From Gloeocapsa sp. PCC 7428 (GTDB lineage Bacteria > Cyanobacteriota > Cyanobacteriia > Cyanobacteriales > Chroococcidiopsidaceae), in contig NC_019745.1 in NCBI RefSeq assembly GCF_000317555.1, positions 3,658,001-3,722,000 of the forward strand: 64,000 bases of DNA. The letters are read 5' to 3'. The position numbers and the translations under genes were made by a program. Below the pieces are notes generated by a model that was given only the letters and a program-made list of their open reading frames with translations, was not told where the DNA came from and made no database searches. Below are positions 63,345 through 64,000 of the stretch, piece by piece; the first letter of the stretch is position 1, and each line of letters begins with the position of its first letter.

Positions 63345-64000
63345 CTAGCTTTTTTCAACTAAATACTTGAACAGATCGTCAATAACTGCATCAGCAGCTA
63401 GAGGATTACCCCCTCTCCAAGTTGGATAGTTAACTGGATACACTCGATTTTGTTGAACGGCTTTCAACTTCTGCCATAGTGGGTTTTGTTTGAGTTGTGC
63501 TAATTTTTGCGCAGATTCATCGCCGTCTGTTGCCACAAAGAGGACATCACCATCAATATCCATCAACCGTTCCTCAGATAGCGAAGTAATACCTCCTGCG
63601 ATGGGAGAAGCTTGAGCGGGTGGACGACCCAATCCCACATCGGCAAGAATGCTGCCATTGAAAGAATTTTGTAAATCAATATCGATTGTGCCGCAGCAAA
63701 TATGCACGAATGAAACTTCCAGATCTTGAGTGCGATTTCCTAATGCTTTTTTTAAAGCTTGAATGCGTTGCTCGTAATTTGCCCAAACTTGCTTGGCTTC
63801 CTCGGTTTTACCTAGAACTTCGGCAACAAAATTAAAGTGATTTCTCCACGACGGATATCCTTCCCAATCATCTAGAACAGTGGGTGCAACTTGCGAAAGT
63901 TGGTTATAGATTGCTTCAGCAGAATGTTTGAAACCAATAATCAGATCGGGTTGCAACGCTAGTATTTTCTCAATATTGGGTTGTTCTTCTTTACCGATAA
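63345..64000 (-). CDS. iron-siderophore ABC transporter binding protein, C-terminal two thirds (runs off right edge)
   Basis: 218 residues are visible, reading from the window edge with IGKEEQPNIEKILALQPDLIIGFKH. The family opening of FecB/FhuD-like proteins is visible: LALQPDLIIG, ILAD-VGLGRPPAQ, ISLSEERLMDIDGDVLFVATD and the closing AVQQNRVYPVNYPTWRGGNPLAADAVIDDLFKYL. It binds an iron complex in the periplasm for a BtuCD-like importer whose genes must lie outside the window. The start codon and signal sequence are beyond base 64000. Near the MFS exporter it suggests a siderophore locus. Confidence 0.88.
   Translation of the reverse strand, partial: IGKEEQPNIEKILALQPDLIIGFKHSAEAIYNQLSQVAPTVLDDWEGYPSWRNHFNFVAEVLGKTEEAKQVWANYEQRIQALKKALGNRTQDLEVSFVHICCGTIDIDLQNSFNGSILADVGLGRPPAQASPIAGGITSLSEERLMDIDGDVLFVATDGDESAQKLAQLKQNPLWQKLKAVQQNRVYPVNYPTWRGGNPLAADAVIDDLFKYLVEKS

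Overview
The window is a chromosomal segment of a cyanobacterium. The HIP1 octamer GCGATCGC and partial copies occur throughout, inside and between genes. The gene set fits: phylloquinone (menF/menA/menC/menE/menI), many cyanobacteria-typical small families (DUF29, DUF3288, DUF2301, DUF1361, Uma2) and mreBCD. Short interspersed intergenic repeats of the kind common in larger unicellular or filamentous cyanobacteria are frequent. A Chroococcidiopsis/Gloeocapsopsis-like lineage is a guess. I see no rRNA, tRNA, CRISPR array, intact transposon or origin.

Layout. 1-4.5 kb: a phylloquinone cluster, with the 5' end of menF running leftward off the edge, menA-menC-menE rightward, and the thioesterase menI leftward. 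4.6-10.8 kb: a leftward operon-like run made of a DUF815 AAA ATPase, a membrane/coiled-coil protein with a TerB-C-like tail, a BrxD-like ATPase and an Lhr-like helicase. This is the best candidate for a poorly described defence or stress system. 10.9-15.3 kb: TMEM14, Uma2, a nuclease-like/ParA fusion, and an acyl-CoA-dehydrogenase/cyclase fusion. 15.3-24.2 kb: YjbQ, an FAD disulfide oxidoreductase, DUF29, a metallophosphoesterase, a phytase-like/RTX/glycerophosphodiesterase protein, an MCE protein and DUF3288.

24.4-29 kb: an HTH-AAA protein, aquaporin, a Rieske oxygenase lacking its Rieske domain, and small proteins. 29-34.5 kb: a leftward cluster of an unusual methionine adenosyltransferase, a P-type cation ATPase with an HMA-like N-terminus, a DUF5132-like protein, a 118-aa protein and a 59-aa protein with a strong Shine-Dalgarno site. 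35-39.3 kb: an MBL hydrolase, a secreted protein and a type II restriction-modification pair (Eco47II-like nuclease and C5 methyltransferase) beside a small RHH-like protein. 39.3-45.3 kb: dprA, DUF2301, a SAM hydrolase, a DUF1361 gene split by an in-frame TGA, small conserved proteins, DUF2237 and a serine-less alpha/beta hydrolase.

45.4-53.6 kb: folC, a fused two-ATPase peptide-type ABC protein, mreBCD and ribD. 53-55 kb: small proteins. 55.3-58 kb: a divergent zinc-type ABC importer with a near-perfect Zur-like box between znuC and znuA. 58-64 kb: a ferredoxin, SRPBCC, the tldD/tldE peptidase pair, an MFS exporter and the start of a siderophore-binding protein.

All calls rest on reading the sequence. 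Family names are recalled from motif patterns and no database search was run.
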